A stretch of 6,551 nucleotides of DNA, from positions 5,173 to 11,723 of the forward strand of contig JAOAJJ010000020.1 in NCBI GenBank assembly GCA_026414245.1, written 5' to 3'. The notes beneath the pieces were generated by a model that saw only the letters and a list, made by a program, of their open reading frames with translations, was not told where the DNA came from and did no database searches. The position numbers were made by a program, and so were the translations under genes. Below, piece after piece: positions 5,980 through 6,551 of this stretch (position 1 is the stretch's first letter; each line of letters begins with the position of its first letter). Origin of the DNA: Candidatus Bathyarchaeota archaeon (GTDB lineage Archaea > Thermoproteota > Bathyarchaeia > Bathyarchaeales > DTEX01).

Positions 5980-6468
5980 TTATCGGGGAAGGTTTTCAGA
6001 TAAGAAGCTCACAATCTCTTTTCCCGAAGAGAGAACCTCTAGGGTTAGCTCCTCACCGAAACCCGTCTCTTTGGGCTGCACTAAAAGAAACATTATTTTC
6101 GCATTCGTCATTCTAGCAAGATACTCGCAGAAAATTTGGAGGGATAGAATATGAGTTGAAAACGCTGAGAAAAACTTCATGTTTTTAGGCTTAAAAAGTT
6201 TCACTTCTCCGGGTTTTAGGCCTAGGAGTGCAGCGTCTATTAAAAGTATATGTGTTGGCTTAAAATCCACTATCTGTTGTATATGGTTTTCTGGAGCTGT
6301 TTCGCATTCGACTAAAAGAACTTTCTCAGACACTTTTCCATGTAGACCGCGGGTTATAATTACTCCAATATAATCGTCCATACGGATGGGGTTTCCGATC
6401 CCCACTACGGCAACTCTCTCAGCTCCAAGCAACCACTCCTTTAACTCTCTTTTTACCGACCTCTTCAT
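5980..6468 (-). CDS. [NiFe]-hydrogenase maturation protease (HycI/HyaD family)
   Basis: A 162-residue endopeptidase of the family that removes the C-terminal tail of the [NiFe]-hydrogenase large subunit after nickel insertion. Diagnostic segments: GIGNPIRMDD (residues 23-32), the ETAPEN stretch (56-61), LLIDAALLGLKPGEV (75-89) and STHILSL (104-110). The nickel-sensing ligands of the family map to D32, D78 and H106, all present. The length is normal and no frameshift is seen. The ATG at 6468 overlaps the stop of the upstream partial gene as ATGA, so translation is probably coupled, and there is no separate strong ribosome site. The TAA is at 5980-5982. No hydrogenase structural gene lies inside the window; the target may be encoded beyond base 6551. 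Its closeness to an MvhD-type gene suggests a group 3 Mvh-like hydrogenase, but that is inference. Which named protease (HycI, HyaD, FrcD) it corresponds to is not resolved. Confidence 0.9.
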   Translation of the reverse strand: MKRSVKRELKEWLLGAERVAVVGIGNPIRMDDYIGVIITRGLHGKVSEKVLLVECETAPENHIQQIVDFKPTHILLIDAALLGLKPGEVKLFKPKNMKFFSAFSTHILSLQIFCEYLARMTNAKIMFLLVQPKETGFGEELTLEVLSSGKEIVSFLSENLPR

Positions 6469-6551
6469 TTCAATATAACCATGTATTTTAGGGAGTTTAC
6501 CGGCTCATTAAGTTGACGGATGACACCCTCAACAATTTTTAGTCTTAGATG
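6465..6551 (-). CDS. 3' end of an unrecognised gene (partial, last 28 codons)
   Basis: Read on the minus strand from the window edge, one frame stays open for 28 codons (HLRLKIVEGVIRQLNEPV, ending KYMVILK) to a TGA at 6465-6467. This stop overlaps the ATG of the hydrogenase protease gene as ATGA, a typical operon junction, which supports a real gene. The tail is not the Cys- and His-containing C-terminus expected for a hydrogenase large-subunit precursor, so it is probably not the direct cleavage target. I do not recognise the family; a role in hydrogenase or electron transfer is a guess from position. Confidence 0.6.
   Translation of the reverse strand, partial: HLRLKIVEGVIRQLNEPVNSLKYMVILK

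Noticed and set aside
1..6551. CRISPR array, tRNA or rRNA genes
   Set aside because: I found no regularly spaced repeats and no tRNA or rRNA signatures; nearly all of the window is taken up by protein-coding genes.

Overview
The window looks archaeal. The reasons are: an operon pairing MetF- and MetV-type methylenetetrahydrofolate reductase subunits with a ferredoxin/MvhD-type electron carrier; AT-rich TATA-like elements rather than bacterial -35/-10 pairs; frequent GTG/TTG starts; and heavy use of AGA/AGG and ATA codons. Bathyarchaeia or an ANME-1-like lineage, where MetF-type reductases are known or proposed to stand in for Mer, would fit, but the sequence alone does not settle the taxon. 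Bases 1-16 are the end of the Nextera/Tn5 mosaic-end adapter, so this is very probably a metagenomic or single-cell contig that truly begins at base 17. Both ends cut through genes.

Layout. (i) 17-112, plus strand: the last 31 codons of an unrecognised gene. (ii) 113-247: a promoter region with two TATA-like elements. (iii) 248-2997, plus strand: tldD and tldE, a two-gene operon for a TldD/TldE (PmbA) metallopeptidase. TldD carries the HExxxH zinc motif and the C-terminal Cys; TldE lacks the motif. (iv) 2998-3037: a short gap between convergent genes. (v) 3038-5838, minus strand: a tight three-gene operon, transcribed in the order Fd-MvhD-Fd-MvhD protein, MetV, MetF. (vi) 5839-5979: promoter/leader of that operon, with a repeat-flanked palindrome just upstream of a TATA-like element. 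(vii) 5980-6468, minus strand: a HycI/HyaD-type [NiFe]-hydrogenase maturation protease. (viii) 6465-6551, minus strand: the last 28 codons of another gene, joined to the protease by an ATGA stop/start overlap.

How it may work together. MetF (FAD) interconverts methylene- and methyl-tetrahydropterin, and MetV supplies its Fe-S/zinc partner. The 385-residue protein has two ferredoxin modules (four predicted [4Fe-4S] clusters) and two MvhD-like modules, and would form a long wire feeding or draining electrons. The neighbouring hydrogenase protease hints that H2/hydrogenase is one end of that wire. In Moorella, MetFV works with HdrABC-MvhD. Here the operon holds no HdrA flavin domain and the MvhD module is doubled, which is the most unusual feature of the window. 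TldDE looks like an independent housekeeping unit pointing the other way.
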